Assembly (NCBI GenBank): GCA_022870745.1
Contig: CP085323.1
Coordinates: forward strand, 2,728,001 to 2,792,000
Reading direction: 5' to 3'
Origin: Silvibacterium acidisoli
Lineage (GTDB): Bacteria; Acidobacteriota; Terriglobia; Terriglobales; Acidobacteriaceae
Length of the DNA: 64,000 nt
Shown here: positions 16,825-26,280 of the stretch, piece by piece
Position numbering within the stretch: position 1 is the first letter of the stretch
How the letters are laid out: every line of letters begins with the position of its first letter
Notes under the pieces: model-generated
What the model was told of the DNA's origin: nothing
What the model saw: the letters and a program-made list of their open reading frames with translations, nothing else
The model's database searches: none
Position numbers and translations under genes: made by a program

Positions 16825-18084
16825 ATGCGTAAGTCTTTGTCCCTGTTTGCAGCGATTGGCCTCTCTGCTGTTGGACTCCCCGGGCTCGTTGCCTGTAACT
16901 CCTCTGATTCCTCTGCTTCCCGCGCTCCGGAAGTACCGGCGGCGAGCGTGGTGACCGTGAAGCGTGGAACCATCTCCCATACCCTGAGCCTCGCCGGTCA
17001 GTTTCAGCCGTACCAGGTTGTCGATGTACATGCCAAGGTTTCCGGCTACATCCGGCATATCTATGTCGATATCGGCGACAAGGTGCATCGCGGAGAAACG
17101 CTCGCTGTGCTCGAGGTGCCTGAACTCGACGCGCAATTGAAAGGCAGTGTCTCCGAGCTGGGCCGCAGCAAGGATGAGGTCACTCGCGCGCAGCATGAAG
17201 TGGCCCGCGCGCAATCCATCTACAGTGCGCTGCACGCGGACTACAACCGTCTTCAGCAGGCTTCGCAGGCGCAGCCGGGGCTCATCGCGCAACAGGAACT
17301 GGACGACGCCCAGTCGAAGGATCTTGCTGCTGCTTCGCAGGTAGACGCAGCCAAGGCAGCCCTGTCCGCTGCTCGCCAGGGCACCGACGTCGCCGATGCC
17401 AATCGCCAGCGTGTGCAGGACATGAACGACTACACGCGCGTGACGGCTCCGCTCGACGGCGTGATCACCTGGCGCTATGCCGATACCGGCGCGCTGATCC
17501 AGGCCGGAACATCTTCAGACCAGCAATCGCTCCCGGTGGTGAAGCTGGCACAAAGCGACCTGCTGCGTTTGCGCGTGCCGGTGCCTGAGAACGCCGTTCG
17601 CTACGTGCACGTCGGTCAGAGCATGCAGGTGCGTGTGGATGCGCTCGGCCGTTCGCTGACCGGTATGGTGGTGCGCTTTACCCGCGACCTCGATCCTGCG
17701 ACCCGCACCATGCAGACGGAAATCGATGTACCGAACAAGGATCTGTCGCTGACACCGGGCATGTACGCGAATACGGAGCTGTCTCTCGAGCACAAGGAAG
17801 GAATCCTCACCGTTCCGGTGGAAGCGGTGGTGCATGACGGCGACAAGCAGGCAGTGCTGGTAGTGGATTCGAACAACGAGGTCCAGCAGCGCGCTATCCA
17901 GACGGGTCTGCAGGGTTCGGAACTGATTGAAGTCACCGGTGGCTTGCGCGAAGGCGAACGTGTCATCGACGGCGGCCAGTCCAAGTTCCAGGCCGGTGAG
18001 AAGGTTCAGCCTCATGAGGAACAGGACTCCGCGGTGGATGTGAAGCGCGATTCGAGCAGCTCCACGAATGGAGGGCAGCAGTAA
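16825..18084 (+). CDS. RND efflux membrane-fusion lipoprotein
   Basis: 419 residues from the ATG at 16825. The signal peptide ends in a lipobox (LVAC, Cys at about residue 24), so it is a lipoprotein of the periplasmic adaptor type. Domains: a barrel-sandwich lipoyl half (VVDVHAKVSGYIRHIYVDIG), a coiled-coil hairpin (about 95-190, with REL/AQ-rich heptads), the second lipoyl half (DYTRVTAPLDGVITWRYADT), then beta-barrel and membrane-proximal domains. The TAA stop overlaps the ATG of the permease by one base. It links the inner-membrane pump to TolC. No dedicated regulator is adjacent. Confidence 0.93.
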   Translation: MRKSLSLFAAIGLSAVGLPGLVACNSSDSSASRAPEVPAASVVTVKRGTISHTLSLAGQFQPYQVVDVHAKVSGYIRHIYVDIGDKVHRGETLAVLEVPELDAQLKGSVSELGRSKDEVTRAQHEVARAQSIYSALHADYNRLQQASQAQPGLIAQQELDDAQSKDLAAASQVDAAKAALSAARQGTDVADANRQRVQDMNDYTRVTAPLDGVITWRYADTGALIQAGTSSDQQSLPVVKLAQSDLLRLRVPVPENAVRYVHVGQSMQVRVDALGRSLTGMVVRFTRDLDPATRTMQTEIDVPNKDLSLTPGMYANTELSLEHKEGILTVPVEAVVHDGDKQAVLVVDSNNEVQQRAIQTGLQGSELIEVTGGLREGERVIDGGQSKFQAGEKVQPHEEQDSAVDVKRDSSSSTNGGQQ

Positions 18085-21000
18085 TGCCGAAGTTTGCCCT
18101 CAAGTATCCCTTCTTCATCATCATGGCCTGCATGGTCGTGCTGCTTGTCGGCGTCGTAGGCGTCACAAGTATGCCGGTCGATTTGTTTCCCAAAATCGAT
18201 ATGCCGGTCGTAGTCGTTGCCACGTTCTATTCAGGCATGCCGCCGCAACAGATCGAGGCGGATATCACCGACACCTTCGAACGCTTCTTCACGCTCGGCA
18301 GTAATATCGAGCACATTGAATCGCGCTCGCTTACCGGCGTCAGCCTGATCAAGGTGTACTTCAAGCCGGGCACCGATCCCAACGCTGCGCTCAGTAATAT
18401 CTCGAACCTGGCCATGGCCGATCTAAGACGATTGCCACCGGGCACGCTGCCTCCGGTGGTGCTTGGCATGGATGCATCGAACCAGCCGGTCTGCCTGGTG
18501 ACGCTTAAGGGGCAAGGCCTCAACGAGACGCACCTGAAGGATCTTGCACAGTTCCAGGTCCGCAACCAGATTGCGCACGTTTCGGGCGCGTCGGTTCCGC
18601 AGCCTTTCGGTGGAACCTATCGCCAGATCCAGGTCTTCGTCGATCCGCTGAAGCTGGAAGCGCACAACATGAGCCTGATGGACGTGGTGGGAGCGGTAAA
18701 TAACTCCAACCTCATTCTGCCGGCGGGCGACGTGCGAATCGGTAACCGTGACTATAACATTTACGCGAACAGCCAGGTTCCGAGCGCGCAGCAGATCAAC
18801 TCGCTGCCGTTGAAGTCGGTAGGCAACGCCTCGGTAATGGTTGGAGATATCGGCCATGCGGAAGATGCGGGCGCGATCCAGACAAACATCGTGCGTATCG
18901 ATGGCCAGCGTTCGGTCTATATCCCGGTGTTGAAGCAGGGCGGAGACAGCAACACCATTACCATAGTCAACGGTATGAGGTCGGCGATCAAGGACCTCGT
19001 CGATATTCCCGCATCGCTGAAGACGGCTATTGTTTTTGACCAGTCGCTTTTCGTGAAGGGCGCGATCAAGAACCTGTTGAAGGAAGCCGGTATCGGTCTC
19101 TTCCTGACCAGTATCATGATTCTCGTTTTTCTCGGCAGCCCGCGTGCGACCTTTGCCGTGCTGCTGTCGATTCCGCTGTCGGCGCTGGTTTGCCTGTTGC
19201 TCATGAAGGCGATGGGCGGATCGATCAACACCATGCTGCTCGGTGGCCTGGCGCTGGCGTTCTCACGACTGATCGATGACTCCGTGGTCGTGCTCGAGAA
19301 TATTTTCCGTTACATGGAAATGGGAACGGCTCCGCGGGAAGCAGCGGAAAAGGGCGGCATGGAGGTTTCGCTGGCCGTGCTGGCGGCGACATCTACAACG
19401 TCGATCGTATTTTTCCCGGTGAGCTTTCTGTCGGGTGTGAGTAAGTACATCTTCAGCGATCTTGCGCTGGGCGTCGTGCTCTCCATCTTCGCGTCGTACA
19501 TTTTCGCGATGACGGTGGTGCCGCTCTACTGCTCGACGTTTATCCGGATTCATCATCACGATGAAGCGGGGCATGAAGCGAAGAAGCCTTCGTTCTTCAA
19601 GAAGCTGATCGACGGCTTCAATCGCTATTTCCAGGTGCTGCTGAACAAGTACGAAGCGGCGGCTAACCGGGCCATGCAGAAGCCGAAGTTCACGGCGATT
19701 GTCATCCTTGGATCGATTGTTCTTATCCTCGTAGTGCTGTTTCCGTTCCTCGGCAAAGCGTATTTTCCGCGCACCGATCCCGGTCAGTTTGTGATCAATG
19801 TGAAGTGCCCGAGCGGCACCCGCATTGAAGTGAGCAACGACTACATTGCGCGCGTGGAGCAGGAGATCCGGCAGGTTGTTTCGAAGGACGATCTCGGAAT
19901 GATCGTGTCGAACATCGGCGTCACGCCTGACCTTTCTTCGATCTACACCAGCAACGCCGCGATGGATACGGCATTTGTCCAGGTGAGTTTGAAGGAAGAC
20001 CACAAGGTGGGCAGCTACGCCTACATGGAGAAGGTTCGCCGCGAGCTCTCGACAGATATGCCTGAGCTTACGACGTACTTCCAGGCTGGCGGCCTGGTCG
20101 ACTCGGTGATCAACCAGGGACTGCCTGCTCCGATCGACATCCAGATTCAGTCGAACGACATGAATGGCTCTTTCAAAATCGCGCAAAATCTGGCGCAGAA
20201 GCTGAAGCAGCTGCACTCGGTGAGCGACGTGTACATCCCGCAGGATCTTACCTATCCAGGTATCGAGATGAACATCGATCGTGAGCGCGCCAGCCTGATC
20301 GGGCTTTCTCCAAAAGAGGTGGTGGACAACGTCATCACTGCTCTCACTTCGAACGGTGTCATTGCGCCGAGCTACTGGATCGATCCCAACACCGGAAACA
20401 ACTACATGCTGACCGTACAGTACTCGAACAAGCAGATCGGCAGCATGAACATGGAGGACTTCCGGAATATTCCTCTGCGTTCGCAGAACTCGAAGGACTA
20501 CACACCCCTGCAATCCGTCGTAAACCTGAAGCAGATCGATACACCGACGGAAGTCGATCACTACCAGATACGCCGCGTGATCGATGTCTACGTGATGCCT
20601 TCGACCGAAGCGCTCGAAAAGGTCAACAAGGAAGTTACGAAGCTTGTGAGCCAGGTGCAAACTCCGAAGAACACGCGCATTAACATCCGCGGCGCGGTTA
20701 ACAGCATGAACGAATCGTTCCTGCGTTTCGGAGTCGGCCTGCTGCTCTCGATTGCGCTGGTGTACCTGATCCTGATGGCGCAGTTCACGTCGTTCGTCGA
20801 TCCGTTCATCATCCTCATGGCGATTCCGCCTGGTCTTGCCGGTGTGGTGATGATCCTTGTGCTGACGCACAGCACGCTCAACATCATGTCGCTGATGGGC
20901 GTGATCATGATGACCGGCATTGTCGTTTCGAACAGCATTCTGATCGTGGAGTTCGCAGGCACTCTTCATGAACAGGGCTACTCGCTGCTCGATTCGGTGG

Positions 21001-21239
21001 TGCAGTCGTGCAAGATCCGTCTGCGTCCGATCCTGATGACGTCGCTGGCGACGTTGCTGGGCATGATTCCGATGGCGCTCGGCATCGAGGCCGGCAGCGA
21101 GCAGTATGCTCCGCTGGCGCGGGCGATCATTGGAGGCCTCGGTGTCTCCGTGGTCGTCACCATCTTCCTGGTTCCGGCTGTGTACCTGATCGTGCACGAC
21201 CGCAGGGAACGCGAGCAGTTCGCAGAAGGGAAGGCATAG
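18084..21239 (+). CDS. RND-family efflux permease
   Basis: 1051 residues, the usual size. Inner-membrane proton-driven trimeric pump. The first TM helix is at residues 9-28, and large periplasmic porter loops follow TM1 and TM7 (about 530-555). The central membrane motif is GGLALAFSRLIDDSVVVLEN, with the paired acidic residues expected in TM4, and GVIMMTGIVVSNSILIVEF matches TM10. Sequence flavour is that of the acidobacterial HAE1/AcrB-like pumps. Which compounds it exports cannot be told. MFP and TolC flank it, giving a complete tripartite system. Confidence 0.94.
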   Translation: MPKFALKYPFFIIMACMVVLLVGVVGVTSMPVDLFPKIDMPVVVVATFYSGMPPQQIEADITDTFERFFTLGSNIEHIESRSLTGVSLIKVYFKPGTDPNAALSNISNLAMADLRRLPPGTLPPVVLGMDASNQPVCLVTLKGQGLNETHLKDLAQFQVRNQIAHVSGASVPQPFGGTYRQIQVFVDPLKLEAHNMSLMDVVGAVNNSNLILPAGDVRIGNRDYNIYANSQVPSAQQINSLPLKSVGNASVMVGDIGHAEDAGAIQTNIVRIDGQRSVYIPVLKQGGDSNTITIVNGMRSAIKDLVDIPASLKTAIVFDQSLFVKGAIKNLLKEAGIGLFLTSIMILVFLGSPRATFAVLLSIPLSALVCLLLMKAMGGSINTMLLGGLALAFSRLIDDSVVVLENIFRYMEMGTAPREAAEKGGMEVSLAVLAATSTTSIVFFPVSFLSGVSKYIFSDLALGVVLSIFASYIFAMTVVPLYCSTFIRIHHHDEAGHEAKKPSFFKKLIDGFNRYFQVLLNKYEAAANRAMQKPKFTAIVILGSIVLILVVLFPFLGKAYFPRTDPGQFVINVKCPSGTRIEVSNDYIARVEQEIRQVVSKDDLGMIVSNIGVTPDLSSIYTSNAAMDTAFVQVSLKEDHKVGSYAYMEKVRRELSTDMPELTTYFQAGGLVDSVINQGLPAPIDIQIQSNDMNGSFKIAQNLAQKLKQLHSVSDVYIPQDLTYPGIEMNIDRERASLIGLSPKEVVDNVITALTSNGVIAPSYWIDPNTGNNYMLTVQYSNKQIGSMNMEDFRNIPLRSQNSKDYTPLQSVVNLKQIDTPTEVDHYQIRRVIDVYVMPSTEALEKVNKEVTKLVSQVQTPKNTRINIRGAVNSMNESFLRFGVGLLLSIALVYLILMAQFTSFVDPFIILMAIPPGLAGVVMILVLTHSTLNIMSLMGVIMMTGIVVSNSILIVEFAGTLHEQGYSLLDSVVQSCKIRLRPILMTSLATLLGMIPMALGIEAGSEQYAPLARAIIGGLGVSVVVTIFLVPAVYLIVHDRREREQFAEGKA

Positions 21240-21243
21240 GGCA

Positions 21244-22647
21244 ATGGGAATCCAAAAAACTACGCACAACGCCGTCCTGGTATTGTTCGCAACGGTCTGC
21301 TGCGCGGCAACTGCGCAGCAGGCGCCGAAGCAGTTGCCGGATGCTCCACCCGTGCAGCTGGCTCTCGCTGAAACGCCGCAGAAGCAAATGACCACCGGCG
21401 TTACTGTCCCGCAGGGGCAGGAGTCGATGACGCGCGAGCAGGCGGAGCAGATGGCGATCAAGAATAATCCGCACATCAGCGTGCAACGCTTGTTAGCCAT
21501 GGCGCAGCACCAGGCGGTTCGCGAGTCGAGAGCGCCCGAGCTTCCGACCGCGGTCGCTAATGTGACGGCGATGGATGCAGAAGATGCCAGCCGCATCTCC
21601 GCGGGCTCGCTGACAGCTTCGCGCCTGTTCGAGCATGCAGGCGCGGGCATGAATGTGAGCCAACTCGTCACCGACTTCGGGCGCACGAGAAATCTCGTCG
21701 CCTCGGCCAAGCTGCAGGAGAAGGCGCAGAACGCAACCGCCCTCGCTACGACCGAGGACATTGTGCTGGCGACAGACCAGGCCTTCTACGACGCACTGCA
21801 GGCGCAGGCGATGTTGAAGGTCGCGCAGCAGAACGTGGATACACGTGATGTAACGCAGAAGCAGGTCGGCGAGATGACGAAGAGCCATCTGAAGTCGGAC
21901 CTCGACCTGAGCTTTGCCAGCGTGAACTCATCGCAGGCGAAGTTGTTGCAGCTCGATGCGAAGAACAATGCCGACTCGACGATGGCAGCGCTCGACGAAG
22001 TGCTAGGGCTCGATCACCAGGTTACGTATCAACTGGTGGATGAGACCTCGGCGTTGACTCCGCCGCCGGACGATGCGCAGCCGCTGATCGATATGGCGTT
22101 GCAGCAGCGTCCTGACTTGCAGGCGCTTTCTCTCGGCGAGCAATCGGCGGAGAAGTTTGCGCACGCACAGCGCGACCAGATGCTGCCTTCGATCAGCGCT
22201 CTTGGAACGGCCGGAACTGTTCCGGAGCGTCCAGGATCGAACTACTACCTCAACAACTGGTGGGGCGGCGTGGGCGTAAATGTGAGCATTCCGGTCTTCA
22301 ACGGATTTCTCTATTCCGCCCAGGCCAAGGAAGCGACCTTCCGCGCCAAGGCCGACTCGGAGCAGGCGCGTGGATTGCGCAACCAGATCGTGCGCGACGT
22401 GCGCACGTCATGGCTCGCGGCAGCCACGGCCTATCAACGAGTCAGCGTGACGGCCGACCTGCTGAACCAGGCGAACATGGCGCTGAAGCTTGCTGAAACC
22501 CGTTACAAGCTGGGGCTGAGTTCGATCGTGGAACTGAGCCAGGCGCAATACCAGCAGACCGACGCGGCGATTGGGAACACGAACGCCCAGTACCAGTACC
22601 GCCTGTCGCTGGCGACGCTGAAGTTCCAAACCGGGGCGACTCCGTAA
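21244..22647 (+). CDS. TolC-family outer-membrane efflux protein
   Basis: 467 residues, 4 nt after the permease. A signal peptide (about residues 1-23) is followed by two repeated TolC units of long alpha-helices and beta-strands: AEQMAIKNNPHISVQRLLAM opens the first, and IDMALQQRPDLQALSLGEQS opens the second. The family-typical LAETRYKLGLSSIVELSQAQ is near the C-terminus. It forms the outer-membrane channel of the RND system. A strong terminator follows. Confidence 0.93.
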   Translation: MGIQKTTHNAVLVLFATVCCAATAQQAPKQLPDAPPVQLALAETPQKQMTTGVTVPQGQESMTREQAEQMAIKNNPHISVQRLLAMAQHQAVRESRAPELPTAVANVTAMDAEDASRISAGSLTASRLFEHAGAGMNVSQLVTDFGRTRNLVASAKLQEKAQNATALATTEDIVLATDQAFYDALQAQAMLKVAQQNVDTRDVTQKQVGEMTKSHLKSDLDLSFASVNSSQAKLLQLDAKNNADSTMAALDEVLGLDHQVTYQLVDETSALTPPPDDAQPLIDMALQQRPDLQALSLGEQSAEKFAHAQRDQMLPSISALGTAGTVPERPGSNYYLNNWWGGVGVNVSIPVFNGFLYSAQAKEATFRAKADSEQARGLRNQIVRDVRTSWLAAATAYQRVSVTADLLNQANMALKLAETRYKLGLSSIVELSQAQYQQTDAAIGNTNAQYQYRLSLATLKFQTGATP

Positions 22648-22673
22648 GTCGTTCCGTTTCAGGTTATTCACAC

Positions 22674-22725
22674 GGTGAAGATCGCGACCCCTCATCCGGC
22701 CAACGTCGATCTTCACCTTTTTTTT
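22674..22725 (+). terminator. Intrinsic terminator of the RND efflux operon
   Basis: Perfect 11-bp arms GGTGAAGATCG (22674-22684) and CGATCTTCACC (22707-22717), a 22-nt loop, then eight T. It starts 27 nt after the TolC stop. Confidence 0.88.
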
Positions 22726-22773
22726 GCCTGAAGCGGCTATCCTAAGAAAGTCTCCTTTTGAGCTGGCAGCCCC

Positions 22774-24759
22774 GTGTCCTCGACTACACAAACCGTGCCG
22801 TCGCTTCCCTCGCTGTACGAGTTTTTCGCTCCCGGCGGGGTACTGTCGCGCTCTGAACTGCCCTACGAGTTTCGCAAGGGCCAGCTCGAGATGGCGCAGG
22901 CGGTGGAGAAGGCCATTACTGAAGACCGGCACCTGATTGTCGAAGCCGGCACCGGCACCGGAAAGACCCTGGCTTATCTGCTGCCGGCGCTGCGGCTGGG
23001 CAAGCGGGTGATCGTCTCGACAGGGACGAAGAATCTCCAGGAACAGCTATTTTTCAAAGACTTGCCGTTCCTCGAATCCCTGCTCGGCCCATTGCGTGTT
23101 TGCTACATGAAGGGGCGCGCCAATTATCTTTGCCGGCACAAGCTGTACGCGCTGCGCAGCCAGCCGATCCTGTCGGGACTGGAAGAGATCGCGCAGTACC
23201 AGGCAATCGCCGAGTGGGAAAAGACGACCGAAACCGGCGACCGTGCTGAAATTGCCGAGCTTCCGGAGACGAGCCTGCTTTGGCCGAAGCTCGACGCCCG
23301 CGGCGAGGCCTGCCTTGGCCAGAGCTGCCCCGATTACGAGCGTTGCTTCATCACCGAGATGCGCCGCAAGGCCGCGGAAAGCGACGTGGTGATCGTGAAT
23401 CACCACCTGTTCTTTGCCGATCTGGCTATCAAGCAGCAGGCGAAGAATGCTCCCGATGTTGGAGTGCTGCCCGATGCCGATGTTGTCATCTTCGATGAGG
23501 CGCACGAGCTTGAGGATGTGGCTTCGAACTACTTCGGTATCAGCCTCAGCAACGTTCGATTTGAAGAGTTGGCACGTGACATAGAAATGATGCTGCGCGC
23601 CAAGCACTCGCTGAGTGCGGAGATTATCTCGGCGGCACAAACGGCACGCGAACGGGCGCGGCTGTTCTTCTCCGTGTTGCCGCGTGGCGCTGCGCTCGAA
23701 GGGCGTATCCGCTTCACCGACCGTGAAGATTTTCTTGAGAACCACGGCGACCTGTATCTCGGAGTCAGAAACTCATTGCAACGCCTTGAGGGTGAACTGG
23801 AGCGGCTGCGCGGAGTGGACGAAGCTCCGGCGCTGCGCAAGCGTGCTGCCGACATGCGCGAGCACCTGCGTTTTCTGCTTGAGGCCGGAGAAAAAAACAC
23901 TGTCTTCTGGCTGGAGCGTCGCGGCGTGAAGGGACGTGCGGCATCGCTTTCGACACATCTGCAGGCCACGCCGATCGATGTCTCCGACCTGTTGGCAGAG
24001 CTGGTTTTCGAGAACTTTTCCAGTGTCGTGCTGACCTCGGCCACGCTAACGGTGCAGGGTGGCTTTGCGCACATTCGCAAGCGTCTCGGCCTGAACGATG
24101 CGCGAGAGATGATCGTGCCATCGCACTTCCGGTATGCGCAGCAGGCGTTGCTCTATCTGCCGCCGGACATGCCCGATCCGCGCGACCGCGAGTTTCAGAA
24201 TGAAGCCATCCGGCGCATTCGCCGCGTGCTTGAGATCACAGAGGGCCGTGCCTTCTGCCTCTTTACCAGCTACCAGCAGATGCAGGATGTCTATGAGCGC
24301 CTGCTGATGGAGGTGGGCTATCCATTACTGTTGCAGGGCAGCGCGCCGAGGCAGAAGCTGATCGAGGAGTTTCGCCGGACGCCGAATGCGGTGCTCTTCG
24401 GCACGTCGAGCTTCTGGCAGGGTGTGGATGTGCAGGGTGAGGCGCTGAGCTGCGTCATTGTAGACCGGCTGCCCTTTGCCGTACCTTCTGATCCCGTGGT
24501 GCAGGCACGGATGCGCGCCGTGGAGGATAACGGCGGCAGCCCGTTCTTTGAATACCAGGTACCCTCGGCGGTCATCACGCTGAAGCAGGGCTTTGGACGG
24601 CTCATCCGCTCGCTCGATGATCGGGGCGTGCTGATGCTGCTTGACCCGCGCATCCAGCGGCAGCGGTACGGCAAGGTCTTCCTCGACAGCCTGCCGCCTT
24701 ACCGCGTGACGCAGGATATCGCGCAGGTCGAGGACTTTTTCCGTCCAGAAAACGAGTAG
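22774..24759 (+). CDS. DinG/YoaA-like ATP-dependent DNA helicase
   Basis: 661 residues, start GTG at 22774. XPD-like superfamily-2 helicase with an iron-sulfur domain. Walker A EAGTGTGKT at residues 57-65; DEAH box in VVIFDEAHELED. Cysteines C120, C180, C185 and C191 form the expected [4Fe-4S] set. Helicase motifs V and VI appear in LFGTSSFWQGVDV and QGFGRLIRSLDDRG. Length is between E. coli YoaA and DinG. Such enzymes unwind R-loops, D-loops or G-quadruplexes in repair. The following small membrane gene starts 1 nt after its stop. Confidence 0.92.
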   Translation: MSSTTQTVPSLPSLYEFFAPGGVLSRSELPYEFRKGQLEMAQAVEKAITEDRHLIVEAGTGTGKTLAYLLPALRLGKRVIVSTGTKNLQEQLFFKDLPFLESLLGPLRVCYMKGRANYLCRHKLYALRSQPILSGLEEIAQYQAIAEWEKTTETGDRAEIAELPETSLLWPKLDARGEACLGQSCPDYERCFITEMRRKAAESDVVIVNHHLFFADLAIKQQAKNAPDVGVLPDADVVIFDEAHELEDVASNYFGISLSNVRFEELARDIEMMLRAKHSLSAEIISAAQTARERARLFFSVLPRGAALEGRIRFTDREDFLENHGDLYLGVRNSLQRLEGELERLRGVDEAPALRKRAADMREHLRFLLEAGEKNTVFWLERRGVKGRAASLSTHLQATPIDVSDLLAELVFENFSSVVLTSATLTVQGGFAHIRKRLGLNDAREMIVPSHFRYAQQALLYLPPDMPDPRDREFQNEAIRRIRRVLEITEGRAFCLFTSYQQMQDVYERLLMEVGYPLLLQGSAPRQKLIEEFRRTPNAVLFGTSSFWQGVDVQGEALSCVIVDRLPFAVPSDPVVQARMRAVEDNGGSPFFEYQVPSAVITLKQGFGRLIRSLDDRGVLMLLDPRIQRQRYGKVFLDSLPPYRVTQDIAQVEDFFRPENE

Positions 24760-24760
24760 C

Positions 24761-25021
24761 ATGAACGGGATGGCCCGTAACCTCTACATTCTCGCGGCTA
24801 CCCTGATGCTGTTTTCGCTGCTCTCCTGCGGCATGACGGCGTTCAGCAGCCAGTTCCAGCAGGGGCTGCCCGGCAACGGATCGCTTTGGAAGACGATCTC
24901 GCTGTTTCTGCTGCTTGGCGGCCTGATCGTCGCCTTCCTGGGGGTAATGACGGCGATGTTCGAGCAGGTCGACCGGCGGAATGAAGAGCGCCGGATCCGG
25001 GAGCGGTCTAAGCGGCAGTAA
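24761..25021 (+). CDS. Small membrane protein, unrecognised
   Basis: 86 residues, start one base after the helicase stop (an ATG three codons later is also possible). It has two hydrophobic helices, about 9-24 (LAATLMLFSLLSCGMT) and about 45-66, and ends in a strongly charged Arg/Glu tail (EQVDRRNEERRIRERSKRQ) that should be cytoplasmic. No motif gives a function. Coupled to the helicase gene by position. Confidence 0.65.
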   Translation: MNGMARNLYILAATLMLFSLLSCGMTAFSSQFQQGLPGNGSLWKTISLFLLLGGLIVAFLGVMTAMFEQVDRRNEERRIRERSKRQ

Positions 25022-25101
25022 CTGAGCCCTGGCGGGCCATAGAAGCTACAATAGAGAAAGGGCTATTCCGCCCAAAAGTTGATAAAGAGAGTTACCCGGC
25101 A

Positions 25102-25479
25102 ATGTTCGAAATTACAGTAGAACGCGATTTCTCGTCAGGGCACTACCTGCGGAACTATCGCGGCAAGTGCGAATACCCACACGGACACAATTACAAGGTG
25201 CATGTCACCCTGCGCGGCAAGGAACTGGATCCCTCTGGCCTGCTGATGGACTTCAAGGATCTGAAGGTGGTCATGCATCCGATCATTGAGTATCTCGATC
25301 ACCGCATGATCAACGATCTGGAGCCTTTCACGGAGATCAATCCTTCGGCAGAGAATCTTGCGAAGTACTTCTTCGACGAGACCAGCAAGCAGGTTGCCGA
25401 GCTGACCAAGGGCCGCGTTCACGTGAAGGACTGCACTATCTTCGAGACCGACACGACCTACGCGACGTACTACGAGTAA
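25102..25479 (+). CDS. queD: 6-carboxy-5,6,7,8-tetrahydropterin synthase QueD
   Basis: 125 residues. Makes 6-carboxytetrahydropterin from dihydroneopterin triphosphate, an early step toward queuosine. Zinc histidines H14, H27 and H29 and catalytic Cys23 are in SSGHYLRNYRGKCEYPHGHN. LDHRMINDL and PSAENLAKYFFDE are the other family marks. Shine-Dalgarno GAGAG precedes the ATG, and a TACAAT box (25047-25052) is a possible -10 element. queE follows after 4 nt. Confidence 0.95.
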   Translation: MFEITVERDFSSGHYLRNYRGKCEYPHGHNYKVHVTLRGKELDPSGLLMDFKDLKVVMHPIIEYLDHRMINDLEPFTEINPSAENLAKYFFDETSKQVAELTKGRVHVKDCTIFETDTTYATYYE

Positions 25480-25483
25480 AGCC

Positions 25484-26164
25484 TTGTACCTGATCGAAAT
25501 TTACAAGTCGGTTCAAGGCGAGTCGAGCTTCGCCGGCGTGCCCTGCATCTTTGTGCGGCTGGCGGGCTGTAACCTGCGCTGCTCCTGGTGCGACTCGGAG
25601 TACACCTTCACCGGCGGCTATAAGCTGACCGAGGACGAAGTGGTTGCCGAGATCGAGAAGCTGGCTCCGGTGAAGCTGGTGGAGTTCACCGGCGGCGAGC
25701 CGTTGTTGCAGGAGCGTGAGCTGGTTCCCCTGATGCAGCGCCTGCTGGATTCAGGCTATGAGCTGATGATCGAGACCAGCGGCGAGCGCCCTGTCGACAA
25801 TGTGCCCACGGCGGTGCATCGCATCATCGACGTAAAGTGTCCGGGTTCCGGCGAGGCCTCGCGCTTCCGCATGTCAAACCTGGAGCAGCTTACGCAGCGC
25901 GATGAGGTCAAGTTTGTGATCACAGGCCGTCCAGATTACGAGTATGCGCGCGAGTTCATACGCAAGCATGAGCTGGAATCGCGTGCCGGGCAGATCCTGC
26001 TCTCACCCGCGTTCACGAAGACTCCTGTGCCGGAGCGAAGTACGATCAACGCGCTACTCGACCCAAGCGAGCTTGTGAACTGGATGCTGGAGGATGGGCT
26101 GAAGGCCCGGTTGAGTCTGCAGATCCACAAGTATGTCTGGGAGCCGCAGAAGAAGGGCGTCTAG
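25484..26164 (+). CDS. queE: 7-carboxy-7-deazaguanine synthase QueE
   Basis: 226 residues, start TTG at 25484, 4 nt after the queD stop; the N-terminus MYLIEIYKSVQGESSFAG fits homologues, so the rare start is accepted. Radical-SAM enzyme with CX3CX2C at C29, C33 and C36 (GCNLRCSWCDSEYTF) and the SAM-binding FTGGEPLLQ. It turns the QueD product into 7-carboxy-7-deazaguanine, which QueC (at 10 kb) carries forward. Confidence 0.95.
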   Translation: MYLIEIYKSVQGESSFAGVPCIFVRLAGCNLRCSWCDSEYTFTGGYKLTEDEVVAEIEKLAPVKLVEFTGGEPLLQERELVPLMQRLLDSGYELMIETSGERPVDNVPTAVHRIIDVKCPGSGEASRFRMSNLEQLTQRDEVKFVITGRPDYEYAREFIRKHELESRAGQILLSPAFTKTPVPERSTINALLDPSELVNWMLEDGLKARLSLQIHKYVWEPQKKGV

Positions 26165-26190
26165 CGGTTTTGTTGCGGGACCGGCAAGCC

Positions 26191-26280
26191 TTGTGTCAAA
26201 GCTCTCTTTCCGGCTTGCTGTTAGGCTCTTGTGTCAGCAGTCTGTGTCATCGGTTTGTATCAGAGGTTTGTTTTGTATCA
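26191..26280 (+). repeat. Degenerate TTGTRTCA direct repeats
   Basis: Five copies of an octamer, TTGTGTCA, TTGTGTCA, CTGTGTCA, TTGTATCA and TTGTATCA, start at 26191, 26229, 26242, 26255 and 26273. The middle three are exactly 13 bp apart. They lead into the palindrome array and the last copy merges with its first arm. Confidence 0.6.

Noticed and set aside
19263-21761. An 832-residue open frame on the minus strand opposite the RND permease and TolC genes
   Set aside because: Shadow ORF: the plus-strand genes have clear families and motifs, while this frame is Arg/His-rich, without domains, and caused by high GC at third codon positions.
25053-25101. A preQ1-type riboswitch before queD
   Set aside because: There is a small GGGC/GCCC stem (loop 6 nt) and an A-rich tail, but the loop is too short and the class-I consensus is missing.
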